In this document: piece after piece, positions 59,801 to 64,000 of the stretch | Position numbering within the stretch: the stretch's first letter is position 1 | How the letters are laid out: each line of letters begins with the position of its first letter | NCBI RefSeq assembly: GCF_032854445.1 | Contig: NC_088298.1 | Coordinates: 17,071,976 to 17,135,975 of the forward strand | Direction of reading: 5' to 3' | Length of the DNA stretch: 64,000 nucleotides | Source: Liolophura sinensis | Taxonomy: Eukaryota > Mollusca > Polyplacophora > Chitonida > Chitonidae | Made by a program: the position numbers and the translations under genes | The notes under the pieces: generated by a model | Databases searched by the model: none | Told to the model about the DNA's origin: nothing | The model's input: only the letters and a program-made list of their open reading frames with translations

Positions 59801-62800
59801 ACTACTCATGTACGATTATTCACGTGAAAGTTTGACATTTGACTTTGTTTTCAGGTATGATTTGTATATTCCTGATAAAAACGGCCATTGGCAAAGCAGC
59901 GGCCAAACAGTAGAGATGGATTACGGAGCCGTCTATTCCATTATGTTGACCGGTGGAAAAATGGAACAAGAGGAGGTAAGACAACGAATATAGATCAACA
60001 AATGAAGAAAACAGAGATATTTAGGAGTGAGTGCTTAACAATTTTTCAGTCATATGGCGAAAAAGGAGTTCTTAGAGTGCATGTAATGTGCCTCCTTGTT
60101 GCAGGACGGATTTCCACCACTCTTTTATCTAGTGCTGCTTGACTGCGACGCCTTACCGAAGGCAAGTAAGCCGACCCACCCGAGCCATTATATTGATATG
60201 GGTCAACTAATCGTTGCACTATCCACTTCATGCTGATTGCCAAGCAAGAAAGTTACAACTTGTTTAAGGTCTTAGGTGTGACTCTACCCAGGATTGACCC
60301 TGGATCTACTGCTCCTGAAGCGGACGCTCTACCAACTGTGCTATCGGGGCCATCCGATGTTTAGAAAGAGAGGTGAAAACAGGCCTAAATGGTCACAGAC
60401 TTTTTTTTTCTGATGTGCTTGGTAGCTCTGTGAGTCAACTTTTAATCAGGAATTCGTACTAGGCCACTTTAAAGGAACAGACAACATTATGTCGCGGCAC
60501 TTATACCCAATTGCACTTATTGTTAAAATTGCAAAACAGGGTTCTGGTGATGTAGCTAGAAACAGCTGTGTCCTAAAATTTTAGAAATAACCGGTGCCAC
60601 ATTAATAACATGGTGTAATTTTATGATTTCTCAGTGTGTTCATGGTTTGGCTAATAGTTTGTTTTTGCCATGATATTGATTTTGCCTTGTAGCAGTTGCA
60701 GTTGACACCCATATTACATGGATTGCCAAATGCAGTTTGCAATTTGCTTATCAAAGACATCTGCGGTAGATTTGTGCACAGACTCCCCACAGTGTCTTGT
60801 CATGATTTAAAACTCCATAACAGATGAGGTCACTGGACTGAAATCCTTACGCATACGATAAACAATCATAGTTTTGACAGTATAATAATTTTGGCCTTTC
60901 TTGTTGATTTAATGGCAAGATCTTAGCACTATGTAATTAGAGATCATATTATCTGTGCATGACAGTGCCAAGTATTCAGTTTTATTTTGGTTTAGAGGTT
61001 CATATTTGAAGGTATCACATGACTTGAACATTACACAGCTTTATGAACTGTTCAGTCAGGCCAATTACCGGTATTCTCTGAATGCTGTGTATTGACAGCT
61101 TTGAGTACAATGGAAGTTTTTTTTATTTCAGCTGATATCCTGGATGTCTTTAACAATCTTCCTTCTTATAATTAATGTTTGTGTTTTGCAGATATTAGTC
61201 CATCGCTTCACAAGTGTTGAACCAAATCAGGTTTCCATGGGTTACCAAGTCCCACAATACATCATAATCACAATGGCAGAGGTGATGTTCTCCATCACAG
61301 GGTTGTCATTCGCTTATTCACAGGTAATAAGGAATAGGTGTGAGGATCACTGTGCAGGAGAACACTTGCACACGTTACAAGCAAATTCTCTCAAACTTTG
61401 TCAAAAACTCTAAGGAGTTTAAGAAAGTTGCTATAGAGGTAAAATGAAAGAAGTTGATGTTTATCTAATATATCTTGAACATTTTGGGGGGAAGAACAGA
61501 ATGTCTGTTGTTATAAGTCAGCACCAGAAATTCACATGCAAGTTATTATTATTGTCAGAAGATCTCTGGGGGTTGAAAGTGAGTTGCTAAAACTTGTGAA
61601 ATTCTGGTAATGTGGAAAATTTGCTCTAATTTGCTCTATTTTTGTGTCTGTGATGGTAAACCTTAGCTTGTGCTGTTCATTTAGAACATGTCCTTTAACA
61701 GGTGCTCTCAGACTAGATTAGGCAATGTGTACACACCATTGCCATGCAGTGTGGTTAGAAGGAGAATGCAGACTTTCATTGCAGATTAGAAGATAACTGG
61801 TCTGGTGACATATCATAAAAAAAGTTTAAAAAGTTTTGAGCCGAATGTGTTAAAAAAACATGGTGTGACAAATTCCTTGTCACCACATCTATTTCACTGA
61901 TATATAAATATGTTTACATAGTACATTTATTTTTGGGCCTCTGTGGCTCAGGTGGTTAGCACACTAGTGCAGCTTAATGACGCAGGAGCCTCTCACCAAT
62001 GCGGTCACTGTGAGTTCATGACCAGCTCATGCTGGCTTGCTCTCCGGCTGTAAGTGGGAAGGTTTGCCAGCAACCTGCTGATGGTCGTGGGTTTCCACCT
62101 TGCTCTGTCTGGTTTCATAATACTGGCCGCCATCGTATAAATGAAATATGCTTGAGTATGGCGTAAAACACCAGTCATATAAATAAATAAATGCATTTAT
62201 TCCAATGGTGTTTCATGATTTGCCTGAGACTATTTCACTGGCACGGTGCATATTGATGTAGGTGTTAGCTGGACATGGGGAAAAAGAGTATTCAAATAGG
62301 CCCAGGACATCTGCCCAGTACATGTACATGGCAGAGTGTAAGATTTTGATCACTCAATATCATTTTGAGGATATGGTCACCTGCTAGAAGAACCACTCTG
62401 CTATTGATGGCCTTAAGCCCATCTTAAACTTAATGTGGGGAAGGTCTGTCAGTAACCTGCGGATGGCCGTGGATTTGCTCTTGGCTCTACTCGCTTCCCT
62501 CCCACCATATTGCTGGCTGCCGTTGAATAAGTAAAATCTTGAGTACAGCTTCGATCAGTAATCAAATAAATAAATAAACTCGAAGTTGCACTAAGCTTTT
62601 CTCGCTCTTATTCATTTCAGGCTCCTCCGTCAATGAAATCCGTGCTACAAGCTGCCTGGCTTATGACCGTTGCCGTGGGTAACTTGATTGTGTTGATCAT
62701 AGCAGAAGTTCAGTTGATACCAAACCAGGTTAGCATGCATGTTCTACTTTTTTTTCAATTTCTAGGATTCCTGGAAGAAACCTTGCTCTGTATATCTGGT

Positions 62801-64000
62801 GCTGTACGTGCACTGTAATTTGCATATGTTTTATGCAAATTAAGAAGCACTGGGACATTTGAATCAACTGCTTGGATCAGTGGAACCAAAAGTTTGGCAA
62901 AGGATGAGAGTTGCCACTCCCTCATGTACATGTACATGTACTAGATTTACTTTTTAAAACAAGGGTGTTCATGGCGGAGTGGTTTGCGTGCTAGCATAGC
63001 ACAGTGACGCTGGAACCTCTCATCAATGCAGTCTACCAGCAACCTTTAGATGGTCATGGCTTTCCCTCGGTCTCTGCCTGTTTTCCTCCCACCATAACAC
63101 TGGATGCTGCTGCATAAGTAAAATATATCAACGTACTGAATAAAACACTAATTGAATAAACAAGTAAATTTACTTGTGAAAGTCAGATCAGGTAGCCGCT
63201 TCCTATACTGACTTTGATAGCTAATACATCTCAAAGAGGCTATCAGCTGGCTAGCGCGCTAGCGCAGCGTATTGGCCCAGGACCCTCTCGCCAATGTGGA
63301 TGCTGTGAGTTCAAGTTCAGCTCATGCTGGCTTCCAGGAAGGGTCTGCCAGCAACCTGGTGGTGGATTCCCCCGGGCTGTGTCCGGTTTCCTCGCACCAT
63401 AATAATGCTGGCTGCCATCATATAATTGAGTAATATTCTAATACATATTAAAATATTAATAAATATTCTAGGGTACGGCATAAAACACCAATCAAATAAA
63501 TAAATAAATCAAAGAGGCTATACTAGAGACAGAAAATCCATATGAATGAAGTCACCAATGAAATCAAGTTTTCTCTGTTTACCAAAAATATCTCAAATTA
63601 CTGCCCTTCAGTAATAAATATCAGACTTGTACTATTTAGAGTGTTAAAAAAAAAAAATTCTAAAGTTTGAAAAAGTTTATAAATGCAACCAGCTTTTAAA
63701 ATTTTAGAGGTTTTTATTATTACCGATTTTGAACTGTTACATGTGCACCGATGAAGCAGATTTTGTCAAAGGTAATGATTTTGACTATACTAAAATGCTA
63801 GCAAATTTGGTTGGATTTTCAGTGATTAGATTTTTGGCAATATACGGAATGGTTCTGACTTTTATAGATTGTTTGTGAATATATCATACTAATTATTCTA
63901 ATGTGTGTCATGATCACTTAATTCTTGTTTTGTTATGTTTGTAGTCTGCAGAGTTCTTCCTCTTTGCTGCTCTCATGGGATTGGATGTCATCATCTTTGC
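33771..64000 (+). CDS. SLC15A: Proton-coupled oligopeptide transporter (SLC15/POT family), 22 exons, 3' end beyond the window
   Basis: Predicted plasma-membrane symporter that brings di- and tripeptides into the cell with protons. In-frame joining of 22 exons gives 683 codons plus part of exon 22. The family signatures appear in order. ExxER in NEFCERFSYYGMK (67-79) is on helix 1, a conserved helix 2 His is at 102 (AVYHGF), and TGGIKPCVSAFGGDQF is at 167-182. FYFAINAGSL (197-206) is the PTR2 signature. R307 and W319 lie in helix 7, followed by FDQLGSRW. Exons 15-19 (about 410-603) form the large extracellular domain between helices 9 and 10. E633 in MAEVMF and the YSQAP motif mark helix 10. 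Vertebrate members have about 700-730 residues, so only the last helices and C-terminal tail are missing. All introns are GT-AG. SLC15A1 and SLC15A2 are not distinguishable here, and SLC15A4-type members are less likely. Confidence 0.95.
34150..34980. repeat. 37-bp minisatellite in transporter intron 1, left part
   Basis: About 20 units of GTCTGCAGTCTGGGACTACA followed by TGTACATGTATAACAAT, each with the palindrome ACATGTACATGT. The array becomes degenerate after 34740 and resumes at 35605-35790 on the other side of a composite insertion. Confidence 0.88.
34968..35617 (+). mobile_element. Composite SINE-segment-SINE unit between 13-bp direct repeats
   Basis: CAATCTGGGATTA occurs at 34968-34980 and 35605-35617. 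Between lie a 5'-truncated SINE family 1 tail (34981-35105), a 230-base segment copied from or shared with 32326-32545, and a complete SINE family 1 (35337-35604). Because the host is a tandem repeat, the flanking repeat could partly reflect that repeat and not only a target-site duplication. Confidence 0.8.
35605..35795. repeat. 37-bp minisatellite, right part
   Basis: Continuation of the array: AATCTGGGACTACATGTATATGCATGACTATTGCTGA-type units, more diverged than the left part. The block is given by position; units average 35-37 bases. Confidence 0.8.
35828..35900. repeat. TA dinucleotide microsatellite
   Basis: Interrupted (TA)n tract. Confidence 0.9.
36700..37390 (+). repeat. Dispersed repeat R3, split by SINE family 2
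   Basis: Blocks GGATCGCCGAATGCAGTTTG, CCCACAGTGTC, GAGAGTATAATAATATTGGCC and (after the SINE) TTATTTTGGTTTAGAGGTC, ATCACATGACTAGAACATT match 60700-61085 in order. The SINE at 36948-37200 interrupts this copy. Confidence 0.8.
36948..37205 (+). mobile_element. SINE family 2 with internal deletion
   Basis: Head CCCCAATAGCGCAG, body CAGTATAATGGCTCG-like, and tail TTAAACCCCAAGCACTCACTCAC are present. About 80-90 bases after the head are missing. Confidence 0.85.
37550..37629 (+). CDS. SLC15A: Transporter exon 2
   Basis: Residues 22-48, a Gly/Lys-rich cytoplasmic leader. Acceptor GTTTCACAG, donor GTAAAA. The phase fits exon 1 (split Ala codon) and exon 3. Confidence 0.85.
37690..37945 (+). mobile_element. 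SINE family 1, full length, in intron 2
   Basis: From GGGGCTCCATGGCCTAGTGG to AATGAATAAATAATAAAT. The B-box region TGAGTTCAAGTCC is intact. Confidence 0.9.
38045..38395 (+). mobile_element. SINE family 3, most complete copy
   Basis: tRNA-like head with AATGGCCTAAAGGTTAGAGT and B-box GGTTCAAATCC. The body contains ACTTTAAAAATGGTACTTG and GTGTCAGTATAATGGGACTGG. The tail GTCATGTGACTGAAAAATTG is followed by AAAACCCCAAGC, shared with family 2. Confidence 0.88.
38547..38685 (+). mobile_element. SINE family 1, 5'-truncated
   Basis: Begins at GGGAAGGTCTGACAGCAACC and ends AAATAAATAAAT, within intron 2. Confidence 0.82.
39129..39222 (+). CDS. SLC15A: Transporter exon 3: helix 1 with ExxER motif
   Basis: Encodes residues 49-79 with P58 and NEFCERFSYYGMK. 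Acceptor TTTCTTCAG, donor GTAAGT. The ExxER glutamates couple proton binding to transport in this family. Confidence 0.96.
39495..40835. repeat. 336-bp tandem repeat, four copies, intron 3
   Basis: CACAATGTGCAAACAATG occurs at about 39516, 39851, 40187 and 40523, a period of 335-336. Each unit ends in an A-rich run of about 20-25 bases before GCAGGCCCCAGTTTCATGG. Copies 2-4 are nearly identical, so expansion is recent. Confidence 0.93.
41239..41380 (+). CDS. SLC15A: Transporter exon 4: end of helix 1, helix 2
   Basis: Residues 80-126, including His102 at the place of the conserved helix 2 histidine and the motif LADGYLGKY. Acceptor TTTTTTCAG, donor GTGAGT. Confidence 0.96.
41473..41646 (+). 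mobile_element. SINE family 1, 5'-truncated, in intron 4
   Basis: Starts in CAGCTCATGCTGGC only about 95 bases after the exon 4 donor and ends in an A-rich tail. Confidence 0.88.
41663..41702. repeat. TCAG tetranucleotide microsatellite
   Basis: About nine copies of GTCA directly after a SINE tail. Confidence 0.92.
41940..42125 (-). mobile_element. SINE family 1, head-truncated, intron 4
   Basis: Minus strand, (ATTT)n tail at left, ends at AGCATGAGCTGGTCC. It lies opposite to the plus-strand copy at 41473. Confidence 0.87.
42535..42612 (+). CDS. SLC15A: Transporter exon 5: helix 3
   Basis: Residues 127-152 (RTILYISLVYALGNVV then ALTALPPPE). Acceptor TTCCAG, donor GTAGGT. Confidence 0.93.
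42650..43075 (+). repeat. Dispersed repeat R2, copy 3
   Basis: Ordered match to copies 1 and 2: ATATGGCCAAATATAAAAGCAC, GTAGTCTGCTGTGTTGACGTCC, GGTGATAGTTGTC and GGTATGTTCATTGATG. Confidence 0.65.
43675..44665. repeat. 47-bp minisatellite with TGACGTCA palindromes, intron 5
   Basis: About 21 units of CATAGCTTTGTGACACCACA followed by GTGGTGTTGTAC and a TGACGTCAAAT block. An exact TGACGTCA occurs at 43712, 43759, 43900, 43947, 44088, 44568 and 44652. Each unit also holds the partial palindrome CACCACAGTGGTG. Confidence 0.93.
45404..45503 (+). CDS. SLC15A: Transporter exon 6: helix 4
   Basis: Residues 153-186 with the invariant TGGIKPCVSAFGGDQF. Acceptor TATTGTAG, donor GTAACT. Confidence 0.97.
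45612..45715 (+). mobile_element. Degenerate SINE family 1
   Basis: Pieces GCACAATGACCCAG and TTTCCTCCCACCATAATGCTGG remain. The part between them is deleted. Confidence 0.7.
45990..46080 (+). CDS. SLC15A: Transporter exon 7: helix 5, PTR2 signature
   Basis: Residues 187-216, including FYFAINAGSL. Acceptor TTTTTTCAG, donor GTGAGT. Confidence 0.97.
46100..46230 (-). mobile_element. Degenerate SINE family 1
   Basis: Minus strand: TTGATTGGTGTTGCCGTAATC, CGACGGTGGACAGCAT, AGCATGAGCTGGACTTGAAC and the head end. Large internal deletions. Confidence 0.75.
46585..46872 (+). mobile_element. SINE family 4
   Basis: tRNA-like head with B-box GCAGGTTCAAACCC. The tail contains CACCAATATGACGTACATAT and AAGTTCATCAGTAACTTGCC, ending in AAATAAATAAAT. 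Its relative at 58868 leads into the 108-bp array. Confidence 0.7.
47060..47137 (+). CDS. SLC15A: Transporter exon 8: helix 6 start
   Basis: Residues 217-242 with paired Cys (CFDADC) and YPLAFGVPAALM. Acceptor CATTTCAG, donor GTAAGT. Confidence 0.96.
47514..47801. mobile_element. Inverted SINE family 1 pair
   Basis: 47514-47638 is a plus-strand middle and tail stopping at TTGAGTACG. 47665-47801 is a minus-strand middle and head ending TTGGAGGCCCC. Together they make a short inverted repeat of AGACCTTCCCAC-type blocks. Confidence 0.82.
48116..48198 (+). CDS. SLC15A: Transporter exon 9: end of helix 6 and cytoplasmic segment
   Basis: Residues 243-270; contains SGRKMYKSYPPSGNLFGKV, comparable to the basic loop in PEPT proteins. 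Acceptor TTTCAG, donor GTAAGC. Confidence 0.93.
48610..48888 (+). mobile_element. SINE family 1, diverged
   Basis: B-box GAGTTCAAGTCC, middle GGGGAGGTCTGCCAGCAG, a duplicated CCCCGAGCTCGGTTTCC block and a tail with AAACACCAATCAGATG. Confidence 0.82.
49260..49334 (+). CDS. SLC15A: Transporter exon 10: cytoplasmic loop
   Basis: Residues 271-295, charged, with EHWLDRTTDKFE matching the HWLDWA-type stretch of vertebrate members. Acceptor TTGATGTAG, donor GTGCAT (weaker). Confidence 0.9.
49626..49715 (+). CDS. SLC15A: Transporter exon 11: helix 7
   Basis: Residues 296-325 with R307, W319 and PLPVFWALFDQL. Acceptor GTTTCAG, donor GTAAGC. Confidence 0.96.
49854..49898 (+). CDS. SLC15A: Transporter exon 12 (45 nt micro-exon)
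   Basis: Residues 326-340, GSRWTLQAGQMNGRL, a highly conserved stretch. Acceptor ATTACAG after an ATTT repeat, donor GTGAGT. Confidence 0.95.
49915..50095 (+). mobile_element. Two tRNA-like SINE heads in tandem
   Basis: Both contain GGAGACCTGGGATCAAAC (about 49959-49976 and 50070-50087), a B-box-like GGGATCAAAC preceded by an A-box-like stretch (CAGTGGCAAAG and CCTAGTGGTTAGAGTG). They are not complete tRNA genes. The family is related to, but distinct from, families 1-4. Confidence 0.6.
50318..50395 (+). repeat. 21-bp tandem repeat, 3-4 copies
   Basis: TGATGCACAGCAAAAAGACG-type units just upstream of the 24-bp array. Confidence 0.8.
50508..51527 (+). repeat. 24-bp minisatellite encoding an octapeptide in open frame, intron 12
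   Basis: About 42 units of GATCAGCTGAATACAAGTGT followed by GATT. Plus-strand translation is a run of DQLNTSVI-type octapeptides. The open frames are 50405-51007 and 51000-51722, separated by a 2-base loss at about 51004-51006. A block of about seven variant units recurs with the same variants 550 bases apart (50776 and 51326), showing block duplication. The minus strand is open too, as expected for a 24-base period, so coding is unproven. Confidence 0.9.
51950..52125 (+). mobile_element. SINE family 3, partial
   Basis: Starts in the CTGAGAGGTTAGAACAAG stretch and contains GTGCCTGTATAATGTGAATGG, with a tail AGTACGACATAAAACACAAAGC. Confidence 0.7.
52318..52442 (+). CDS. SLC15A: Transporter exon 13: helix 8
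   Basis: Residues 341-381: IKPDQMQAINPVLILLLIPVF and YPLLDKC. Acceptor GATTGCAG, donor GTGAGA. It follows the 2.4-kb intron that holds the 24-bp array. Confidence 0.96.
52514..52902 (+). mobile_element. Full-length SINE family 2 with perfect 14-bp TSD
   Basis: CTCTAAGGCATGGA at 52514-52527 and 52889-52902 flanks a complete copy. The copy has head AGCCCTGATAGCACG, B-box GGGTCAATCC, body GGATTCCTTTGTCG and tail TTAAACCCTAATCACTCACTC. It is the best reference for the family in this window. Confidence 0.94.
53062..53240 (-). mobile_element. SINE family 1, head-truncated, intron 13
   Basis: (ATTT)n tail at left, then ACTGATGTTTTACGCTGTATTC, and the middle to GAGGAAGTCAGCATGA. Confidence 0.87.
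53700..53781 (+). CDS. SLC15A: Transporter exon 14: helix 9
   Basis: Residues 382-409: PLQRMVAGMTLAVVAFVVAG then FLQIRID. Acceptor TGTTTTCAG, donor GTGAGT. The last 20 bases of the exon and the donor are repeated 93 bases downstream. Use of the second donor would extend the exon in frame by 31 codons to 53874. Confidence 0.93.
53754..54160 (+). repeat. Tandem repeat built from the 3' end of exon 14
   Basis: First unit starts inside exon 14 (TTTCTCCAG at 53761). The second starts at 53854 (period 93), followed by a third at about 53938 (period 84) and increasingly diverged units. Each carries the CATGCAAGGATCCTCCCAC or CATGC.GGGATCCTCC motif. Units 1 and 2 keep the full donor GATGTGAGTA. Confidence 0.9.
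54492..54663 (+). mobile_element. SINE family 1, 5'-truncated, intron 14
   Basis: From GGCTGCCTCTCCAGCCGTACG to AAATGAATAAAT. Confidence 0.87.
55054..55176 (+). CDS. SLC15A: Transporter exon 15: extracellular domain
   Basis: Residues 410-450, soluble and with one Cys. The extracellular domain evolves fast, so support rests on open frame, phase and splice sites (TTCTTCGCAG, GTAATT). Confidence 0.85.
55196..55627. repeat. Recent 216-bp tandem duplication, intron 15
   Basis: GTATTGATGACAGTCAGTCT occurs at 55196 and 55412, and the following bases are essentially identical through both copies. The unit is very AT-rich. Part of it recurs at about 55804-55905 in diverged form. Confidence 0.92.
55744..56055 (+). 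other. AT-rich open frame related to the 216-bp repeat
   Basis: 103-codon frame in intron 15. Residues around IKKHLIIIKVLCENFEVKN are nearly the same as those in the 216-bp repeat copies read in the corresponding frame. No known family recognised. It could be a fragment of an unrecognised mobile element. A long neutral frame in AT-rich DNA is the alternative. Confidence 0.3.
56185..56349 (+). CDS. SLC15A: Transporter exon 16: extracellular domain
   Basis: Residues 451-505 with sequons NFS and NQT and a KSYRIVLFEDQ strand. Acceptor TTTTCAG, donor GTTAGT. The last 70 bases plus donor have been amplified into the array at 56380-57350. Confidence 0.87.
56280..57350 (+). repeat. 87-bp array derived from the 3' end of exon 16 and its donor
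   Basis: The unit equals the last about 70 bases of exon 16 plus about 17 bases of intron. About three diverged units (56390-56650) are followed by eight regular ones (aligned starts near 56665, 56754, 56841, 56928, 57015, 57102, 57187, 57273). The donor CAGGTTAGTG of the exon reads CAGGCTAGTG in most units. A lost T in CTGTTTGAAG shifts the frame in several units, but the last ones keep it. Confidence 0.93.
57597..57643 (+). CDS. SLC15A: Transporter exon 17 (47 nt)
   Basis: Residues 506-520, Lys-rich with an NAS sequon. Acceptor TTTCCTCAG, donor GTAAGA. The phase fits both neighbours (split Ser codon). Confidence 0.82.
58245..58507 (-). mobile_element. SINE family 1, full length, intron 17
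   Basis: Minus strand, tail at left (ATTTATTTGATAGGTGTTTTACGCC), head ending CACGGAGGCCCC at 58507. Confidence 0.9.
58625..58750 (+). CDS. SLC15A: Transporter exon 18: extracellular domain
   Basis: Residues 521-562, contains NIS and NIT sequons. Acceptor TTTACAG, donor GTAAGT. Confidence 0.86.
58868..59150 (+). mobile_element. SINE family 4, founder of the 108-bp array
   Basis: Head GGTTAGGTAGCACAGTC with B-box GCAGGTTCAAATCC. Body and tail correspond to the copy at 46585. The tail motif CACTAATATGGTGTGCGTATG begins the array. Confidence 0.7.
59059..59640 (+). repeat. 108-bp tandem array in intron 18
   Basis: CCACTAATAT occurs at 59059, 59166, 59274, 59382 and 59490, with a decayed unit at 59598. 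Period 107-108. The unit is the tail of SINE family 4. Open frames of 194 and 124 codons on the two strands follow from the period being divisible by three. Confidence 0.92.
59855..59975 (+). CDS. SLC15A: Transporter exon 19: end of extracellular domain
   Basis: Residues 563-603 with DYGAVYSIML, which aligns with the GSAYTYIV-type strand before helix 10 in vertebrate PEPT. Acceptor TTTTCAG, donor GTAAGA. Confidence 0.9.
60028..60352 (-). mobile_element. SINE family 2, intron 19
   Basis: Minus strand, tail (GAGTGAGTGCTTAACAATTTTTCAG) at left, head ending GCTATCGGGGC at 60352. Confidence 0.9.
60690..61090 (+). repeat. Dispersed repeat R3, uninterrupted copy
   Basis: Ordered match to 36700-37390 without the SINE. 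It lies directly before exon 20. Confidence 0.8.
61192..61323 (+). CDS. SLC15A: Transporter exon 20: helix 10
   Basis: Residues 604-647: VPQYIIITMAEVMFSITGL and FAYSQ. E633 corresponds to the helix 10 glutamate. Preferred acceptor TGTTTTGCAG at 61191. An earlier in-frame acceptor (TTTATTTCAG at 61131) would add 20 residues. Confidence 0.93.
61935..62205 (+). mobile_element. SINE family 1, full length, intron 20
   Basis: GGGCCTCTGTGGCTCAGGTGG head to AAATAAATAAAT tail. CATTTATT on both sides is a possible short target-site duplication. Confidence 0.9.
62432..62578 (+). mobile_element. SINE family 1, 5'-truncated
   Basis: From GTGGGGAAGGTCTGTCAG to AAATAAATAAATAAA, ending about 40 bases before exon 21. 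Confidence 0.87.
62621..62728 (+). CDS. SLC15A: Transporter exon 21: helix 11
   Basis: Residues 648-683: APPSMKSVLQAAWLMTVAVG and NLIVLIIAEV. Acceptor TTCATTTCAG, donor GTTAGC. Confidence 0.96.
62967..63168 (+). mobile_element. SINE family 1, internally deleted, intron 21
   Basis: Head (GTTCATGGCGGAGTGG) joined early to GTCTACCAGCAACC, then a diverged tail. Confidence 0.8.
63231..63521 (+). mobile_element. SINE family 1 with 13-bp TSD, intron 21
   Basis: TCAAAGAGGCTAT at 63231-63243 and 63509-63521. The head begins at GGCTAGCGCGCTAGCGCAG, and the tail contains a duplicated AATATTCTA stretch. Confidence 0.93.
63945..64000 (+). CDS. SLC15A: Transporter exon 22, cut by the window edge: helix 12
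   Basis: Starts SAEFFLFAALMGLDVIIFA, matching the final helix of PEPT proteins (AEYILFAALL-type). Acceptor ATGTTTGTAG. The C-terminal tail lies outside. Confidence 0.94.

Noticed and set aside
61300-61323. Loss of a glutamate in helix 10 (FAYSQ region has Ser where vertebrate PEPT has Glu)
   Set aside because: The functional helix 10 glutamate is most likely the one in AEVMF, which is present. Bacterial family members also have Ser at the other position.
61938-62010. tRNA gene-like A-box and B-box sequences (also at many other SINE heads)
   Set aside because: The acceptor stem does not close and the sequence continues into the SINE body. These are tRNA-derived SINE heads.

Overview
The window is animal genomic DNA. 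It has long spliceosomal introns with GT-AG borders, many tRNA-derived SINEs, minisatellites, and a Tc1/mariner relic. The dominant SINE has a tRNA-like head, a conserved middle, and a tail ending in (AAAT)n. It resembles the MetaSINE-type elements known from molluscs and other lophotrochozoans. A bivalve-like mollusc or another lophotrochozoan (for example a brachiopod) is therefore my best inference; the species cannot be fixed from sequence alone.

Genes. Two protein-coding genes are well supported. (1) At 8439-9482 (+) an uninterrupted frame encodes a 347-residue rhodopsin-class (class A) seven-helix receptor with altered signature motifs. (2) From 33771 to beyond the right edge (+) lies a proton-coupled oligopeptide transporter of the SLC15/POT family. 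I could join 22 coding exons in frame (683 codons plus the start of exon 22), all with GT-AG introns. The last part of the gene lies outside the window. Two broken genes are also present. A duplicated copy of the receptor (about 21696-22760, minus) is disrupted by deletions, frameshifts and SINE sequence. A Tc1/mariner transposase relic (about 15700-16560, plus) is split by a SINE with a clear target-site duplication.

Layout. 1-8400: mostly unassigned DNA with a poly-G tract, a CATAG repeat, a large 26-bp/45-bp satellite (3.64-5.24 kb) and SINEs. 8.4-9.5 kb: receptor gene. 9.5-13.6 kb: SINEs and repeats. 13.64-15.65 kb: second array of the 26-bp satellite, with monomers in alternating orientation. 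15.7-16.6 kb: transposase relic. 17-21 kb: dispersed repeats, including a palindromic element. 21.3-22.8 kb: receptor pseudogene. 23-33.7 kb: repeat-rich intergenic DNA. 33.7-64 kb: the transporter gene. Its introns carry at least eight different tandem arrays (37, 336, 47, 24, 93, 216, 87 and 108 bp periods) and about twenty SINE pieces.

Most notable. Two transporter exons (14 and 16) have had their 3' ends, together with the splice donor, tandemly duplicated into the following intron. In exon 14 the second donor would add exactly 31 in-frame codons. Other points are a composite SINE-segment-SINE unit between identical 13-bp flanks inside a minisatellite, satellite arrays that flip orientation, and a piece of receptor gene lying between the two halves of a SINE. 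I saw no evidence of a prokaryote-type system, CRISPR array, operon or virus.
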